Origin: an uncultured Clostridia bacterium
GTDB lineage: Bacteria > Bacillota > Clostridia > Christensenellales > UBA1242
Reading direction: 5' to 3'
DNA: 8,838 nucleotides
Assembly (NCBI GenBank): GCA_945937975.1
Contig: CAMEUD010000046.1
Span: 1-8,838, forward strand
Shown: piece by piece, positions 6,797 to 8,838 of the stretch
Layout of the letters: each line of letters begins with the position of its first letter
How positions within the stretch are numbered: position 1 is the first letter of the stretch
Notes under the pieces: model-generated
What the model was told of the DNA's origin: nothing
The model's input: the letters and a program-made list of their open reading frames with translations, nothing else
Databases searched by the model: none
Program-made: the position numbers and the translations under genes

Positions 6797-8838
6797 CTAA
6801 CATTTTGCAACAAGTTTGAAATCTACTCTGCCTTTATCATCAATTTTTATAACTTCAACTTGAACCATATCTCCAACTTTTACAACATCTTCAACTTTTT
6901 CGACTCTTTTGTCGCTAAGTTTTGAAATATGAATCATTCCTTCTTTGCCTTGAGAAATTTCTACAAATGCACCGAAGTTCATTATTCTAACTACTTTACC
7001 AGAATAAATTTTACCAACTTCAAATTCATCAACAATGTTTAAAATTATCTCTTTTGCTCTTTCTGCCATTTCTTGATTTGCTGTTGCGATAAATACTCTA
7101 CCATCATCATCAATATCAATTTTAACACCTGTTTCTTCAATAATTTTATTGATAGTTGCACCTTGTTTACCAATAACATCACCAATTTTTTCTGGTTTGA
7201 TGTTAAATGTAATAATCTTTGGAGCATATTTACTGAGTTCTGTTCTTGGTTTTGAGATAACTGAAAGCATTTTATCCATAATGAATATTCTGCCTTGTCT
7301 TGCTTGTTCAAGTGCTGTTGTGAGTATTTGTTTGTCAATTCCTTTGATTTTTATATCCATTTGAATTGCTGTGATACCCTTTGTTGTTCCTGTAACCTTA
7401 AAGTCCATATCTCCAAGGAAATCTTCCATTCCTTGAATATCACTTAAAACTGCAACTTTGTGAGTTGATGGATCTTTGATAAGTCCCATTGCTATACCAG
7501 CAACTGGAGCTTTAATAGGAACACCTGCATCCATAAGAGCAAGAGTTGAACCACAAGTTGATGCCATTGATGATGAACCATTTGAAGAAAGAACTTCACT
7601 TACAAGTCTTATTGCATATGGAAATTCTTCTTCACTTGGGATAACTGGAACAAGAGCTCTTTCTGCAAGTGCACCATGTCCAATTTCTCTTCTACCTGGG
7701 CTTTTGAGTGGTCTTGCTTCACCTGTAGCATAAGGTGGCATATTATAATGGTGAATATATCTCTTTACTTCTTCATCTTCATCTAAAACTTCAATTTCTT
7801 GAGCATCAGAAATTGGTCCAAGTGTACAAGTTGTTAAAACTTGAGTTTGTCCACGAGTGAATACACCTGTTCCATGAACTCTTGGGAGAACTCCAACTTC
7901 ACACCAAATTGGTCTGATTTCTGTTAATTTTCTACCATCTGGACGAACACCATCGTTTAAGATTTTTCCTCTAACAATTTCTTTTGTTAATTTGTATAAA
8001 ACATCTCCAATTTCTCTTTCTCTATCTGGGAAAATTTCAGCAAAATGTGCTTTTACATCAGTGTCAACTTCTTCTTGATTTTGTTGTCTTTCTTGTCTAT
8101 CAAAAGTATCAAGGGCTTTTACTAACTTATCATAGGCATATTCCCTAACTGCTTTTTCAACATCTTCTTTTGGAAGATAACTAACATAACTTGCAACTGG
8201 CTTTCCAATTTCTTCTTTCATTTTTAATTGGAATGCAACTTGTTTTTTAATTTCTTCATGAGCAAACATAATTGCATCAAGCATTACATCTTCACTTACC
8301 TCATTTGCTCCTGCTTCAACCATTAAAATTGCTTCACTTGTTCCACTTACTGTTAAGTGCATTGAACTTTTTTCTCTTTCTTCTTCTGTGCCGTTTACTA
8401 TAAATTTTCCATCAACACAAGATACAAGACATGAACCTGTTGGTCCTTGGAAAGGAATATCACTTATTGTGAGAGCGATACTTGAACCAAGCATAGCAAG
8501 TGGTTCAATGGCAACATCTGGGTCAACAGAAAGTGCTGTTGCAACAACTGCTACATCATTAAAAAATCCCTTTGGAAAAAGTGGACGAAGTGGACGGTCA
8601 ATAAGTCTTGAAACTAAAATTGCCTTGTCTGCTGGTCTGCCTTCTCTTTTCTTATATCCACCAGGTATTTTACCTACTGAATACATTTTTTCTTCAAAAT
8701 CTACGCCAAGTGGAAAGAAATCAATTCCTTCTCTTGCTTCTTTTGCCATTGTTACATTTACCATAACAACAGTTTCTCCACATCTTACAATGCAAGAACC
8801 GTTTGCTTGTTCACAGTATTTACCTGTTTCAACAGTAA
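6797..8838 (-). CDS. pnp: Polynucleotide phosphorylase, 5' end cut by window edge
   Basis: PNPase degrades RNA 3'-to-5' by phosphorolysis, releasing nucleoside diphosphates, as a trimer with a central channel. The frame stays open through base 8838 (ending upstream in TVETGKYCEQANGS and RCGETVV), so the true start lies outside and the ATG at 8764 is internal; 679 residues are visible and only about 10-15 should be missing. The order is RNase PH domain 1 (EGIDFFPLGVDFEEKMYSVG, GGYKKREGRP, SRLIDRPLRPLFP), a helical region, and RNase PH domain 2 with FTRGQTQ, GRREIGHG (near 7680-7700), SSSMASTCGS and the catalytic GDMDFKVTGT (near 7385-7415). Then come a KH domain (VIGKQGATINKIIEE, near 7140-7190) and an S1 domain (near 6810-7010). 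The protein stops just after S1 with no long acidic tail. A strong terminator follows 6 bases after the TAG stop. Identification is certain. Confidence 0.98.
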   Translation of the reverse strand, partial: TVETGKYCEQANGSCIVRCGETVVMVNVTMAKEAREGIDFFPLGVDFEEKMYSVGKIPGGYKKREGRPADKAILVSRLIDRPLRPLFPKGFFNDVAVVATALSVDPDVAIEPLAMLGSSIALTISDIPFQGPTGSCLVSCVDGKFIVNGTEEEREKSSMHLTVSGTSEAILMVEAGANEVSEDVMLDAIMFAHEEIKKQVAFQLKMKEEIGKPVASYVSYLPKEDVEKAVREYAYDKLVKALDTFDRQERQQNQEEVDTDVKAHFAEIFPDREREIGDVLYKLTKEIVRGKILNDGVRPDGRKLTEIRPIWCEVGVLPRVHGTGVFTRGQTQVLTTCTLGPISDAQEIEVLDEDEEVKRYIHHYNMPPYATGEARPLKSPGRREIGHGALAERALVPVIPSEEEFPYAIRLVSEVLSSNGSSSMASTCGSTLALMDAGVPIKAPVAGIAMGLIKDPSTHKVAVLSDIQGMEDFLGDMDFKVTGTTKGITAIQMDIKIKGIDKQILTTALEQARQGRIFIMDKMLSVISKPRTELSKYAPKIITFNIKPEKIGDVIGKQGATINKIIEETGVKIDIDDDGRVFIATANQEMAERAKEIILNIVDEFEVGKIYSGKVVRIMNFGAFVEISQGKEGMIHISKLSDKRVEKVEDVVKVGDMVQVEVIKIDDKGRVDFKLVAKC

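Noticed and set aside
7476..7733. Plus-strand open frame of 85 codons opposite pnp
   Set aside because: It mirrors the conserved second RNase PH domain; the Ala/Ser/Pro-rich content reflects antisense codons, and no start signals are seen.
1..8838. CRISPR arrays, tRNA or rRNA genes, insertion sequences, riboswitches
   Set aside because: Coding sequence covers nearly the whole window, gaps are under about 75 bases, and no direct repeats, cloverleaf, transposase motifs or long structured leaders were seen.
1..8838. Alternative genetic code with TGA as tryptophan
   Set aside because: Conserved tryptophans use TGG and no conserved frame crosses a TGA, so the standard bacterial code fits.

Overview
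The window is an A+T-rich stretch of bacterial chromosome in which every supported gene lies on the minus strand, so transcription runs from high to low coordinates. Read in that direction it holds pnp (5' end cut off at base 8838), a terminator, a PdaB/YlxY-like polysaccharide deacetylase-family gene, ftsK/spoIIIE, rimO, pgsA and a cinA-family gene. It stops just inside the ribosome binding site of the next gene, at bases 1-6. Gene content, codon choice, TAA/TAG stops and gene order point to an uncultured low-GC Firmicute, most likely a clostridium. The standard bacterial code fits throughout. Bacillus subtilis has the same backbone (pnpA, ylxY ... spoIIIE ... pgsA, cinA, recA) with more genes in between, so the missing next gene is probably recA.

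Layout: 6797-8838 encodes polynucleotide phosphorylase, with both RNase PH domains, KH and S1, lacking only the first few residues. A textbook intrinsic terminator at 6759-6790 ends that unit. At 6010-6723 is a membrane-anchored CE4-fold protein whose first catalytic motif is changed. It begins at an ATG with no visible Shine-Dalgarno, next to a 13-bp palindrome. A promoter-like sequence at 5974-6002 precedes a tight unit. In it ftsK (GTG start), rimO and pgsA are joined by two identical one-base TAATG stop/start overlaps, and the cinA-family gene follows after 24 bases.

The genes cover RNA turnover (PNPase), cell envelope (deacetylase-like protein), chromosome segregation (FtsK), ribosomal protein S12 methylthiolation (RimO), phospholipid synthesis (PgsA) and a CinA-like protein. 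Most of this is conserved housekeeping, and no new defence, mobile or biosynthetic system is visible. The two proteins worth a second look are the CinA homologue, which keeps the fold and length but has lost the signature residues of both its enzymatic domains, and the deacetylase homologue, which has lost its motif 1 aspartates while keeping the metal-binding histidines. There is no gene-free stretch longer than about 75 bases.
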